DNA of 64,000 nt from Bedellia somnulentella (GCA_963576735.1 OY755178.1:9300001-9364000); one strand, 5' to 3'; positions 50,856-61,923 are shown, numbered from the stretch's first letter. Notes: generated by a model from the sequence alone, not told the origin. A program made the numbers and translations.

Positions 50856-51473
50856 TTAGTACATGAATGCCAAATACAAATTGCTTTTGGAGGATAGTTT
50901 TCTGACTCTGTTATTGTTCCAGCGGTAGTCGAGCCGGTCGGTGTGGTTGTAGTAGTGGTACTCGGGGTAGGGGATGTAGGCGCCCGTGGCCGCGTCCACC
51001 GGCAGCACGATGGGCACGTCCGACATGGACGCCGGCCGCGAGCCGAATGACGACGAGTCGAGGCTCCTCAGCTCGGCGTAGTGCGGGCTGTCCATGTCCA
51101 GCTGGTTGCCGAGCTCGCGACTATCATTACATACTGGAACGCTGCGACTTGTATCCGCAGAGATATTCGACCGAGATCGATGAATAGGTCTCGTCGACGA
51201 AAAGTCGGTTGACTGCTGAAAAGACTGCTGCAGACTCTTCGATCTCGGTCTCAACGTCGTCGTCGGTGTTTCATCTATCCTCGATAGAGTATGTCTTCTG
51301 ACCGGCCGGTAAACTTTCTTATCGCCCAATTTACATCGTTTAATTTTCCTATGCGAGTTGTACGTTTCCATGGAGGAGATGGAGCGGGGGTGGGGGGAGT
51401 TGCGCGCGGGGGCCTGCGGGGCGGGGGTGTTGGCGAAGTGCGCCGCCACGACGTCCCTCATCTGGTCGCGGGA
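50856..51473 (-). CDS. Same-frame extension after TGA, candidate readthrough region
   Basis: 205 sense codons follow the TGA without a stop until TAA at 50856-50858. The first 35 codons all end in G or C, as do most codons of the stretch 'SDVPIVLPVDAATGAYIPYP', like the annotated tail upstream. The middle is Ser/Arg-rich ('RSRSNISADTSRS') and less GC-biased. It could be translated by readthrough of TGA-T or by an unseen splice. Alternatively the TGA could be a sequencing or allelic error in a plain long tail. Confidence 0.65.
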   Translation of the reverse strand, partial: SRDQMRDVVAAHFANTPAPQAPARNSPHPRSISSMETYNSHRKIKRCKLGDKKVYRPVRRHTLSRIDETPTTTLRPRSKSLQQSFQQSTDFSSTRPIHRSRSNISADTSRSVPVCNDSRELGNQLDMDSPHYAELRSLDSSSFGSRPASMSDVPIVLPVDAATGAYIPYPEYHYYNHTDRLDYRWNNNRVRKLSSKSNLYLAFMY

Positions 51474-54400
51474 TCAGTAGTTGTAGGGGCCGTACTGCGA
51501 GCCGTGGTAGTACGGGCCCGGGTACGCTTGTGGGGGCGGGTACCCGGCGTATGCGTATTGCTGCTTTTGCGGGTACACTGCGAAATAAATAATATGTAAG
51601 TAACAAGATTTCAAACTAGAAGTTGGAAGAAATTAAATGATGATTTATATTTTACATATTTTTTGTTACCAAAACCATGAAGTTAAATTTATGAATCATG
51701 CGACTCGTGATGAATGAAATATACAAATGCAATAATTTAGTTTAAATTATTTAAAAATTGGTGTTAACTAGAAAGCTGTGCGGAATTTTGAATGAAAAGA
51801 TTACCAGGCATCAGATACTGCATATTTAGAGCCTCTTCCCTTTCCCGCTCTCCGCGCAAGCAAATGGCGGCCGACGAAAACAAGATGGCGGAGACCAGAG
51901 ACAGGCCGACGCCACACCATGCGACCATGTACGACCAGTCGTACAGAATTCGCGTGTTATCTCGCAATATCTGGTTTTAACCGCATTGCATGTGGTTTCA
52001 TTGTAAGTAGTGTAGTATTGAGTATTTAAACCAAAATTATTTATATATGTACAATTTGGAATATCGTGTAAGCGTGTTAGTATGAGCGGCATTATGGTAA
52101 ACCAGATATTAAGATACAGCGCAAAAATTTACAATTAGTCGGTCGCGATCCGCGTAACATGGAAAGAAAGAGAAGCATTTTGTTAGTAATTTTACCTTAG
52201 TATACATTAAAATTTAGAGGCTAATTTAATATGAAAATATATCAACAAAAGTGTTTTAGGACCGCCAAGATCAAGCGATAATATTAAGGTTCTTCCCGCG
52301 CCCGCCGCCATGACCAACAAGATGGCGCCGAATCCAAAATGGCGGTCTAACCTGGCATTATGTACTGCACATTATTCTGCTGTTCCCGACGTTTCTCTTT
52401 GCTGAGACAGATAGCGGCGGAGAAGAATAGTACAGAGCTGACGAAAGATACTGCACATGAGCACCATGCGAGCATGTACGACCAATCGTAACTAATTGAC
52501 GAGTTTTCTTTCAATACCTGCCGTGGGGGATTTGATTAAAATTTCAAGTTATTTATTCAAATAGCACGTTTAAAACTATCGACATTCGCCATTGTTAATA
52601 AATATAGAGTCTAAAAAGTAATATACAGCGTTGTACCGTACACTTTAAAATATTTATCATCACAGCTCATATTGACCCCACGAGATAATTAGTCTACCCT
52701 GAAAAGGATGATTTGGCCGTAGTCCACCTCTCTAGCTTAGAGCGGGTTGGCAGACAAACTAATACTACCCTGGTGGTACCCGGGACCAACGACGTCGTTT
52801 TACTGTGCCCCCGATTTTTGAATTTGGGATTCAAGCCTGCAATATCCTAAAACTGGGTAAAATCTTACAAATTGAATTGGCGAGTTTACCCCGAGGAGTC
52901 GAACCCGAGACCTCGTGATTGTGAGCCGAAAGCTATATCACTAGACATCGCAGGTAGTTAACAAATTGGTATGACCAGATCAAAAAAAAGTCACATTTTT
53001 AGTATGTCAATAACGCCTTTCTTTTAAAGGAAAACCTATTCATGTGATTTTGAGAGACAGATTAATTTATGAGTTCACATAATTATAAAAAAATGCATGT
53101 GGCAAAAATGTGGATATTCATTTCTGAATTATACATTCAGTTACGGTTCTAGGTGCCTAGTTATTTCTCAAGGGCAAAGATTTTTCCAGTCACTAATTGA
53201 AGAAGAAGAAGAAGAAAAATTGTTTATTTGGCACACAATAATAAAATACAGAGTAAATTTATAACAATAAAAAAAAATGCACCAAAAAGGCACCAACTCA
53301 GCATGTGTATGAGAAAGTCAAACAACTTGGTTGATGAATTTCCCATACGCTGGTTTTCAGTTAGCGCCATAACTAAAACTAATATTACAACTTAATATAA
53401 ATAAGTTAAACAAACAAAAATAATAAAACAACAAAAAGAAAAAAAAAACTAACAGACATACACAAAGAATTTTTTTTTTTATTATTATTCTCTTCAAATT
53501 AATGAATTTAGTATATAATATATAACTACTTTCATACGGCATAACCTCATAAATAATTACAAACAAATACACTGCTTCTCTTAAGAAACTAAGTATTTTG
53601 TGTTTATAAATATATCTAAATTATATAAAAATAAAAAAAAATAAAAAAGTAAGAAGGAAAAAATATATATAATATAAAAACATATATAAATACACCTCCT
53701 ACACATATATGTTTGATAAATATTAATTGTATGGGTGTGTGTGAATGTTGTGATGGGATAAAAGTTATTGATTGAGTTGTAAGAATGCTTTCATTTTCAA
53801 CCTAAATGATGACAAAGAGCTTAACTTTTTTAAGGGAGGGGGTAAATCATTCCAGCATTTCGTGGCAGCAAAACGAAAACTACCCCGAAATGCTGTAGTG
53901 CGATGGCGAGGTGTGACAAGTAATGTAGCACATCCACGAGTAGTGTAATGACTCAAATTTTTTGACCAAACCAGTTTTTCATTTAAGTAGAGTGGGCTTC
54001 CACGTTTGATGATACCAAACAAAAGAGTGGCCAAGTGTAATTTACGCCTTGATTCTAAATTCAATATCTTATTTTGATTTAAAATAGGTGATATATGACT
54101 TCTAGGGGCAATGTCGTAACAAAACCTGATACACGCATTCTGCACTCTCTGTATAAGCCGTTGTGTAATTCTCAATTTATGAATTTTCAATGCTCTAAAC
54201 AGGACATAATGCTATGGCTATGTCGACAAAGATATTTGTTGTCGTTGACTTGTTGCTGTAATATTTAACGGTACTCGTAAATTACACAATATCATATTAG
54301 TTAGTTTTGTTACATACATTGGGCCATTGTTGGTAAAACTCTTCTCCGACAACTTTTTCTTTCTCGTAAAACTCAACGCCATGCCATAACGCCATAGCAC

Positions 54401-55345
54401 CGGCCGAGAGCAAACCTGTAACATTAATTTGTTTAATTAAATGGTGCACTTTATGTGGTCTATTTGGGGTTGGGCACACAGAATTTGACAGGCATTGTCA
54501 AAATCTGTACAAACCGTCAAATGTTACTCGAAGTAGTTTTATTAAAAACTTTGAGTAGGTACTATGTAATAGCATGTCGTTTATCTTACATTAATTATAT
54601 TCAAGCCGATCTTCAATAGAATGTGTGGGAGTCATGTTAGAGCGCACACTACTGCGGACTCACTCGCACATGGCAACGTCTCACTCACATTCCTACATCG
54701 CGGTATGTAAGTGTTTATCGAACTAAGCATAAATACAAAATATCAGTTGGTACACTGCAGGGTGTACTGGCCAGTATATATTTGCTGTTCCCACGGTAGT
54801 GACCCACAAATTTATTTTCTACCCTGCTTTGCAGCTTAGCTAAGTACTCAGACAACTGCAATTATCATTCTGGATTGCATTATATTGTAGTCACCTCTGG
54901 GTTCTTTCTAGTCATTGGTTCCTTTCAATAATTTAGAGCAACAATTTTGATGGGCGACAATGTCCTTTTCTCCAGCCCACTATATAGGTACAAAATTTCC
55001 TAAGAATCAGTCAAACCTTTTCGTGGGGGTTTTGTTACAAACACCGTACCTCTGGTATTTTATAAACTCCTAAACTCAAACCTCCGTCCGTCGTTTTACT
55101 TTCAAACATCACGTCACATTTATCTGTTACCCGAGATTTTATTTAGCTTTGACTTCTTAACATCCATATGTATATATATATGTATATATATTACAAACTT
55201 ACAAGTAACAAGCATCAATATAGCCGTAGCGGTGATGTTCCCGGGGCTCCTCTTCCAGCAGCCGACCACGCCGGTCCAGAACGCGATGAACAGGAACACG
55301 AACGCGACCATGAACATCGCCGCGGTGGAACGGGCCATGTGGAGT
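50856..55345 (-). CDS. Claudin/PMP22-like four-helix membrane protein, 3' part, partial
   Basis: Exons in transcript order are 55345-55203, 54415-54318, then either 52517-52352 or 51970-51805, then 51577-51474 (TGA); a same-frame extension runs to 50856. All joins are GT-AG and in frame. Visible parts are helix 2 ('AAMFMVAFVFLFIAFWTGVV'), helix 3 ('TATAILMLVTC' continued by 'LLSAGAMALWHGV' from the next exon), an extracellular loop ending 'EEFYQQWPN', helix 4 ('YDWSYM..WC' to 'SAAICL') and a cytoplasmic tail 'YPQKQQYAYAGYPPP'. The layout fits the claudin/PMP22/Clc-like superfamily. The first helix and the W-x-C loop lie upstream, outside what I can find. I do not assign an ortholog. Such proteins act in junctions or membrane organisation; the role here is unknown. 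Confidence 0.82.
51474..51577 (-). CDS. Claudin-like gene, terminal exon to the first stop
   Basis: Acceptor TTTCGCAG. Encodes a tail rich in Tyr, Pro and Gly ('GYPPPQAYPGPYYHGSQYGP') ending NY and then TGA at 51474-51476. Confidence 0.83.
51805..51970 (-). CDS. Claudin-like gene, alternative helix-4 exon A
   Basis: 166 bp. Acceptor AAACCAG, donor GTAATC (weaker than exon B's). Encodes 'ILRDNTRILYDWSYMVAWCG' and 'ILFSSAAICLRGEREREEA', ending 'YLMP'. Inclusion of both helix-4 exons would shift the frame and hit TAA after four codons, so they should be used one at a time. Confidence 0.83.
52352..52517 (-). CDS. Claudin-like gene, alternative helix-4 exon B
   Basis: 166 bp. Acceptor CGGCAG, donor GTTAGA. 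Encodes 'VLKENSSISYDWSYMLAWCS' and 'VLFFSAAICLSKEKRREQQ', ending 'YIMP'. It is the same length and phase as exon A (51805-51970), with about 60% identity by eye. Confidence 0.85.
52675..52955 (-). repeat. tRNA-headed SINE in claudin-like intron
   Basis: On the minus strand a tRNA-like head has 'CTAGTGATATAGCTTTCGGC' and B box GGGTTCGACTCC, followed by a body with 'GGTACCACCAGGGTAGTATT'. No second copy is in this window. Confidence 0.7.
53199..54195 (-). pseudogene. Jockey/CR1-like LINE 3' end in claudin-like intron
   Basis: An open frame at 54190-53765 (141 residues) holds 'QRLIQRVQNACIRFCYDIAP', 'SRRKLHLATLLFGIIKRG' and 'TTAFRGSFRFAATKCWNDLP', the same C-terminal domain as the LINE ending at 10062. 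About 560 bp of AT-rich 3' UTR follows and ends in a TTC repeat (53203-53217). 5'-truncated and therefore not autonomous. It is in the same orientation as the host gene. Confidence 0.82.
54318..54415 (-). CDS. Claudin-like gene, exon with helix 3 and second loop
   Basis: 98 bp. Acceptor TTACAG, donor GTATGT. Encodes 'LLSAGAMALWHGVEFYEKEK' and ends '..FYQQWPN' at a codon boundary. Confidence 0.85.
54420..55202. other. Claudin-like intron, nothing recognised
   Basis: No element or exon identified between the helix-2 and helix-3 exons. Confidence 0.4.
55203..55345 (-). CDS. Claudin-like gene, exon with helix 2
   Basis: 143 bp. Acceptor CTTCCAG, donor GTAAGT. Encodes 'LHMARSTAAMFMVAFVFLF' and the linker 'GCWKRSPGNITATAILMLV'. 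Most third positions are G or C. Confidence 0.85.
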
Positions 55346-55869
55346 CTGGAAGTTAGAAAGGGATATGATAAAAAAGAGGTATAAATGTATTTGTGGGTCA
55401 TATTAGGTCATATTAATATAGCGAGCTTTATTTACATTACTTTCTTTCATTCTTGACACTCAGATGATATTACTGCCTAATAGTACTTGTTCTTAATGGA
55501 CTATTACTATATTACTTATAGCCGCTTCATATTAAATTCAAATTGCTTAGCAAACATGTATTAGAAATATATAAGACTTATCTCCAATTAGCAGTCCAAT
55601 TGTCTTCGTAATAAATGAAATGTATGGTCATGAGACAATATTACATGATAATTCAAATCATAGAAGTTTGTTTAAATCCCCAGAATTTTCTTCTATTCTA
55701 ACCTTTTTTCAACCATGGTTTTTTCTTAATACCTCACAACATTACGCCTTAGCGTGGCGTAAATCGTGACATTTCGCATCTCGATTTTAATAAAAACCTG
55801 TGATTCGTGCACACTATACGTGTTTTCTCCACGGAAAAGCACAGTTCATCCGTTACTAAGTCAACACAC
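55346..55869. other. Claudin-like intron or upstream, nothing recognised
   Basis: AT-rich, with no candidate for the missing first exon on the minus strand. Confidence 0.4.
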
Positions 55870-56585
55870 TGTAATATATAAAACCTTACCTGTAAATATT
55901 GTTAATCCGTTTTATTATTATTTATTTCCTTTTATGTTAGTCTCCTGCGGTTATATATCATTGTTTAGTTCCTTTTTATTATTTTTCTGCGATTTGTCGA
56001 TAATATTTTTATTTCTCTGGTTTATGTTATTGTTTTTATTTTGTTGTTGTTATGACAACGACGGAGCTGAGAGTTGTCAAATTTTATTTTATCTTAAACT
56101 TTTCTTTAGTGATCAATTTTCAATGTGTTTGTGTACGAAGGTTAGATAGTTTTAAAATATGTTAAATGATATAATTTTAATTCATTTTTGGTGTGTAAAA
56201 TGATAGCGCAGGCATTTATTTTTATTTTTAATGTAAGGCTAGGACATTTTACTTATTCAAATTTATCTGTTTTCATCTTTTTATGTTAACTGAAACTCTT
56301 TTTAAAAAATCCTTCTTTTAGGTTTTATTGTCTATTGGGATTTTTTATTGATTGTCAAGATGTTTTTTTATGGAGGAAGAACGGATTTATCATTCTAGAA
56401 GAGATCCTTAAAAAGTATATCTTACTGAAGATTTTTTCGGATAGCTACTACTACCGTTGTTATATTGAACAACCTTTACTACTTGGTGTCCTTTTGCTTA
56501 AAAACACCTAAGAATAATATATATAATTTTATACCCTGGCAGAATTTGTTAAACCAGTCAGAGTGGTATTCCGAAGTGACCAATC
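55870..56585 (+). repeat. 5' LTR
   Basis: 716 bp, the partner of 61924-62639. The only difference seen is within a T-rich stretch near 56315-56325. Small open frames in it recur in the other LTR and are not genes. Confidence 0.85.
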
Positions 56586-57561
56586 GAAAGCCAAAAGTAA
56601 TTTTAATGACTTGGATAATAGCTTTAATAATTTAACATTACAGCCGACACCTGAACTCACTCATATTCCCGCTCATCCGATAGACATTCCTTCTCCAACA
56701 TCTCATGCACCTATTTTAGCCTCGTCACTTTCTCACCATTCAACTGATTTCACTCCTAGTTTAAAAGAAATCAGAAAATATACATATAATGGTACTTCTT
56801 GTCCTCGTTCTTTCTTGCAGAAAATTGAAGAGTTTACCATTTCTAGAGGTATAAATAAAACTCTTCTAGCCAATTTAGGATACGAACTTTTTTCCGATTC
56901 CGCTCTTCATTGGTTTCGTTTTCAGAAAACTAGAAACCCGAATTTAAGTTGGGATGAGATCAGTAAATTACTAATTTCACACTTTGGTTCATATGACTAT
57001 GATGATAAATTAATGTCATCAATACGGGCTAGAACTCAGGGCAAAGATGAGTCAATTGTTATTTTTGTTTCTATTCTTAGCGGTATGTTTTCTCGTCTTA
57101 CTAATACTATTAGTGAGACAGAACAACTCAGAATTATTATTAAAAACATTCGGCCTATGTACTCTAATTTTTTACTACAAGATATAACCTCCATAGATGA
57201 ATTAATTCATATTTGTAAGAAATGTGAGGAAATTATTGATAGAAATAACAATTTTTCTGAGCCCAAGCCAGATAATAATCCGATTGTTGCAGAATTTAAC
57301 TACAAACCTCTTTCCAGTTCACATACATCTTCATGTAATCGTCCTCCACCTTTAAATACTACTCCTCAACATAATCGTCCCTCTAATAATACTTTTAGCT
57401 TCAATGCTTCGAATTTATTTTGTGTTAGATGTCGCATACAAGGTCATCATTTAGGAACTTGCAAAGCAAATAGAGATATTGTTTGTTTTAGATGTGGTAA
57501 AAAAGGTTTTAAGGTCACAGAATGTCCAGATTGTAAATCTTCTCACAATCCAAAAAACTAG
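56563..57561 (+). CDS. Retrotransposon Gag-like protein
   Basis: 332-codon open frame with a capsid-like segment ('ALHWFRFQKTRNPNLSWDEI') and two C-terminal zinc knuckles. The first is a proper C-x2-C-x4-H-x4-C (CVRCRIQGHHLGTC). The second, CFRCGKKGFKVTEC, has Phe where the His should be. There is no early ATG; the frame is open from within the LTR (GTG at 56563), so the start is uncertain. It ends two bases before the protease frame begins. Confidence 0.8.
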   Translation: MVFRSDQSKAKSNFNDLDNSFNNLTLQPTPELTHIPAHPIDIPSPTSHAPILASSLSHHSTDFTPSLKEIRKYTYNGTSCPRSFLQKIEEFTISRGINKTLLANLGYELFSDSALHWFRFQKTRNPNLSWDEISKLLISHFGSYDYDDKLMSSIRARTQGKDESIVIFVSILSGMFSRLTNTISETEQLRIIIKNIRPMYSNFLLQDITSIDELIHICKKCEEIIDRNNNFSEPKPDNNPIVAEFNYKPLSSSHTSSCNRPPPLNTTPQHNRPSNNTFSFNASNLFCVRCRIQGHHLGTCKANRDIVCFRCGKKGFKVTECPDCKSSHNPKN

Positions 57562-57563
57562 GA

Positions 57564-57914
57564 ATGGACTTGGAATCTTCACATTTTAATGCTAAAGAAT
57601 GGAACGATTGGCTTTCTTGCATTAATAATTTCTTTGGTTGTTATAAAACCGTCTCTACTCTTTATTCTAACGAAAATGATAATAATCGTCCCTTTCTTAG
57701 CATTATGATTAATGGATATTATTTTACAGCTTTATTAGATAGCGGTAGTTCTATTACAATTTTAGGTAAGAACTCTCATTTGAAGTTTTTGAAACTAGGC
57801 TACACTCTTTCCAAGTCCAATTTCTTATCGGTAGCCACTGCAAGTAATGAAAAATTGAATTCTTTGGGATATATGGATATTCCTATGACTTTTAATAATT
57901 TGTCTCGAATTATT
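57564..57914 (+). pseudogene. Retrotransposon protease segment, cut off by MITE
   Basis: Contains the aspartic protease active-site motif 'ALLDSGSSITILG'. The real coding sequence stops at the MITE (57915); the last 13 codons of the open frame to 57953 are MITE sequence. Confidence 0.8.
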
Positions 57915-58523
57915 GGCTTATTCCGATTATCCACCCTAAAAAATCCTCCCTAAGTCGGATATTCGGAAACGCATGTCCGATTATCCACCCTGAACGGGGT
58001 GGATAATCGGAATTCATAATAAAATGTTTCTTCCGATTTTCTACCCTGCCTACGTACAGTCCTTTACAGGAACATGTAAATTATTATTTATTTTGAAAAG
58101 ACCCTAAGTTTTAATTTTGTTATTTTTTGTTACGAGTTTCTTTCTTGTTATGGTTTCATTTGTCACAACAGTCAATTTAAATGGTTTTCACCCAAATCTA
58201 CAGGTGCTTACCTGCAATTTTTTATTTTTTTTTAAGATTACTTAAGTTTTTCGTTTAACAATAAATATTAAATTAAAACTTTCCACCAGGATAATTTTAT
58301 TCAGACTGTAAGTAGGAAAGTAGGTATGTATATCTCTGTTGAAGTTTCTTGGACCAGGTTGTGAGTATGTTTCTGTGAATGACTGTACTTGGGGTAAAAA
58401 ATCGGAAGAAACATTTTATTATGAATTCCGATTATCCACCCCGTTCAGGGTGGATAATCGGACATGCGTTTCCGAATATCCGACTTAGGGAGGATTTTTT
58501 AGGGTGGATAATCGGAATAAGCC
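57915..58523. mobile_element. hAT-like MITE, 609 bp, 8-bp target duplication
   Basis: Terminal inverted repeats of about 130 bp begin GGCTTATTCCGATTATCCAC and are almost perfect; each contains an internal palindrome around CCACCCTGAACGGGGTGG. Direct GAATTATT copies flank the element (57907-57914 and 58524-58531). An 8-bp duplication is the hallmark of hAT transposases. No coding capacity. Confidence 0.9.
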
Positions 58524-61355
58524 GAATTATTAGAGCTTATGTTTTTCCTGACATTAATACTTCTATTTTACTTGGTGTTGATTTTTGGAGAAAATTTAAT
58601 TTGGTTCCTAAGATTTTGTTAAATAATTTTAATACTCCCTTGCAGGTCAATACTTTAGAGGTGGAAAAAAACATTCTTCCCTATACTGATCTTTCTCCAG
58701 ATCAACGTCTTATTGCTGATAGTATTATTTCTCGTTTTAAAGATATTTCTTTCGATTCAAAAGGCAAACTAGGTAGAACAACTTTATTAGCTCATAAAAT
58801 TGATACAGGTGATGCACTTCCTATAAAACAACGTTGTTATCGCCTTTCTCCTGAAAAACAAAAAGCTCTCATTAAAGAAGTCGATAAGATGTTAGAGTTA
58901 CAGGTCATCGAACATTGTGAAAGTCCTTGGTTATCACCCGTACTTATTACTCCTAAGAAAAACGGTGAATGGCGTTTTTGTGTTGATAGTAGAAAACTTA
59001 ATTCCGTCACTCGTCGTGACGCTTATAAATTGCCTTTTATAACTGAAATTTTAGACAGTCTTCGACAGGCTAAATACCTTTCTAGCATTGATATTGCCAA
59101 AGCTTTTTGGGAAATTCCTTTGAATGAAGCTGATCGGGACAAGACTGCATTTTATTGTCCTGGTAGAGGAATGTTCAGATTTGTTGTAATGCCGTTTGGT
59201 CTCACTAATGCACCTGCTACACAGCAAAGATTAATGGATATTCTCTTTAATCCTGAGTTTGAGAATAAGGTCTTCTGTTATATTGATGACGTCATAATAA
59301 TTAGTGAATCATTTGAAGAACACATTGCTTTACTACATAAAGTCCTAGATAAATTAATTTTGGCTAATCTCACAATTAATTTTGAAAAGAGTAATTTTTT
59401 CAAAAGTGAATTAAAATACCTAGGTTATGTTATAGATGAGCATGGTCTTCGTGGCGATCCGGATAAGATTCGTGCTATTTTAGATTTTCCCACTCCTAAA
59501 AACAGAAAAGAAGTTAGAAGATTTCTAGGAACTTGTAGTTGGTTTCGCAGATTTATACCCAATTTTAGTACTATTGCTGCTCCTCTAAGTAAACTTACTT
59601 CGTCTGGTAAAAACGCTCCTAAGTTTGTATGGTCTCCTGATGCTGACTCCGCTTTTGTGAAATTAAAAGAATTTTTAGTCACAGCTCCTATACTGTCTTG
59701 TCCGGATTTTAACCTTCCTTTTGCAGTTCATTGCGATGCTTCTAATTTTGGTATCGGTGCCATGCTTACTCAGATGAAAGATGACAAAGAAGTGGTTATA
59801 GCCTACATGAGTCGCTCTCTTAATAACCATGAGAGAAACTATTCCGTTACGGAAAGAGAAACTCTAGCGGTTATTACTGCTTTAGAACACTGGCGTTGCT
59901 ATTTGGATAATGGCAAACAATTTACTGTATTCTCTGATCATTCAGCACTAAAATGGTTTTTGAATCTTTCCAATCCTACAGGTAGATTAGCTCGTTGGTC
60001 TCTTCGCCTTTCTACTTTTAATTTTATTCTTAAACACAAAAAAGGAAAGGAAAATGTCGTACCTGATTTACTTTCTCGCTTTAAAGGTATTCCTGACAAG
60101 GTCGATTGTTTAAATAAAGTGGCTCCTGTTGATGTTAGTATAAACTCTACAGTTACTGAACGCTTCAACAAACTTTTTCTTGGTTGTCAAAATAACCCGG
60201 AACAGTATCCAAACTATTGTATCAAAGATAACACGCTTCTTCGCTGTTGTTCAAACTCTGATTCTATTTCTGATGATTTTATTTGGAAAATTGTTCCAAA
60301 TCCTATACAACGTGAATCACTTATTAGTGCTACACATGGCTCACTGACTTCTCCTCATTTAGGTATTTTTAAGACTTATAAGAAATTAAGTCTTTTATAT
60401 TATTGGTCTGGAATGTTTAAAGATATTTCAAATTTTATTGGCAAATGTGAAACATGTCTTGCTTTCAAGCACTCAAATCATTCGCCTTATGGGATTATGG
60501 GGAAACCAAAAATTTGTTCTAGACCTTTTCAATCACTATCTTTAGATTTGATCGGACCACTTCCAATGTCCCGTCGACGTAATCAATATATTCTTGTTGT
60601 TAATTGTTTGTTTACGAAATATTCACTTCTGTTCCCATTGAAAAGAGCAACATCTGCAAATATTATTTCTAACTTGGAAAATTTTGTTTTTCTCGTACAC
60701 GGTGTACCTCAAACTATTATTATGGATAATGGTTCTCATTTTCAAAGTCATGAATTTCATAGGTTATTAGATAAATATAATATTCCTTTTAAATCTTTTA
60801 CACCTCGTTATTGTCCTCAAGTAAATCCCACAGAAAGGTATAATAAAACTATTCTAACAGCTCTTGCATCACTTGTTAGTGATGATCAAAGATCCTGGGA
60901 TATTCATTTACCAATAATACAAGCTGCCATGAATAATACTGTTAACTCCACTACTGGTTACAGTCCTTCTTTCCTCGTTTTTGGTCGTGAAATTATCACC
61001 TGTGGCTCGCTTTATACCCAGTTCAATAATTTAGATGAGTTAGTTTTTCTTCCCAGAGATATATATGCGGGAAATATTGGTCATATCTCTTCAGTTTTTG
61101 ATAAAGTTCAGGTCGCTTTATATAATTCTCACTTAAAAAACTCTTCTCATTATAACACACGTCGATCTGTCAAGGAGTATAGTATTGGAGACGTAGTTTG
61201 GCGTAAGAACTATGTCCAAAGTAATGCAGGAAATTATTTCAGCTCAAAACTTGCTCCAAAATTCCTGAAATGTAAAGTTATTGAAAAATTTTCACCTTTT
61301 GGAAGATCCTAACGGTTCCAGAAGTAAATGGCACATTAAAGATATTAAAGTTTAA
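58524..61355 (+). pseudogene. Retrotransposon reverse transcriptase, RNase H and integrase
   Basis: Open frame visible from 58379 to 61312, but its first about 48 codons lie in the MITE and the genuine part starts at the right target duplication. Reverse transcriptase: 'EWRFCVDSRKLNSVTRRDAY', 'FVVMPFGLTNAPATQQRLMD' and catalytic 'YIDDVIIISE'. RNase H: 'HCDASNFGIGAML', 'VTERETLAVI' and 'FSDHSALKW'. Integrase: H-H-C-C finger ('HGSLTSPHLGIFKTYKKL', 'CETC') and D-D-E residues in 'LDLIGPL', 'IMDNGSHF' and 'NPTERYN'. A frame break near 61300 moves the last about 18 codons to another frame, ending TAA at 61353-61355. The domain order RT-RH-IN identifies Ty3 type. Confidence 0.88.
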
Positions 61356-61923
61356 TATACATATTTTTTTCTTATTTAGTTTATTATTATTTTTCTTTAG
61401 TGAGTATATCAATATCAATCCTATCCTTGACTTCTCCAACAAGTTTGTAAGGGTGGATCTCCTTAAAACATTCTCTTGTTTAAAATATAACGAGGGTAAA
61501 CCTTCGTTTAATTGCCTAACTTTGATTTAGAATAACTGGTAATCTGAATGATTTCAGTTAATACTTACAACTTATTATAGAACATTTAGTTCTATTTTCT
61601 TTTCTCAGATAGTTTGATTTAATTGAACAAACTTAAACTAATGTTTTGTTTTTATTTACAAGAGCGGTTGATAACTCTGAATAAATAAGCCTATATCACG
61701 TAATTTATTAGGATTTCAGTAAAGAGAGAGCGGTTGATAACTCTGAATAAATAAGCCTTTATCGCGTTCACAGTTTTGTTACAGAAGAGTAAATGTCATC
61801 GAATGTGAACATTACTCATGGATGTTTGTGGGAAGTAAAAAAAAATATATATAATTTTGAAATTGTTAATTAAAAAAAAAAAAAAAGTTTTTTTTTTTTT
61901 TTTTCGGGACTTTGGGGAATATA
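61356..61923 (+). other. Retrotransposon 3' untranslated internal region
   Basis: Non-coding. A 37-bp direct repeat beginning GAGCGGTTGATAACTCTGAA occurs at 61662 and 61728. It ends with A and T runs and a purine-rich 'GGGACTTTGGGGAA' just before the 3' LTR, in the place of a polypurine tract. Confidence 0.65.

Noticed and set aside
51349..51606. A separate minus-strand gene in the claudin-like terminal exon (85 aa) and a plus-strand one (102 aa)
   Set aside because: Both are other-frame readings of a GC-rich coding exon.
52321..52400. A further coding exon in the GC-richer stretch around 52290-52350
   Set aside because: It lies just past the donor of exon B and contains 'GATGGCGCCG'-type sequence, but has no acceptor/donor pair or frame fitting the gene.
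55766..56149. A hydrophobic protein gene upstream of gag
   Set aside because: The same open frame is in both LTRs and is T-rich LTR sequence.
58379..58523. A genuine pol start at 58379 (ATG)
   Set aside because: The ATG and the next about 48 codons are inside the right arm of the MITE.
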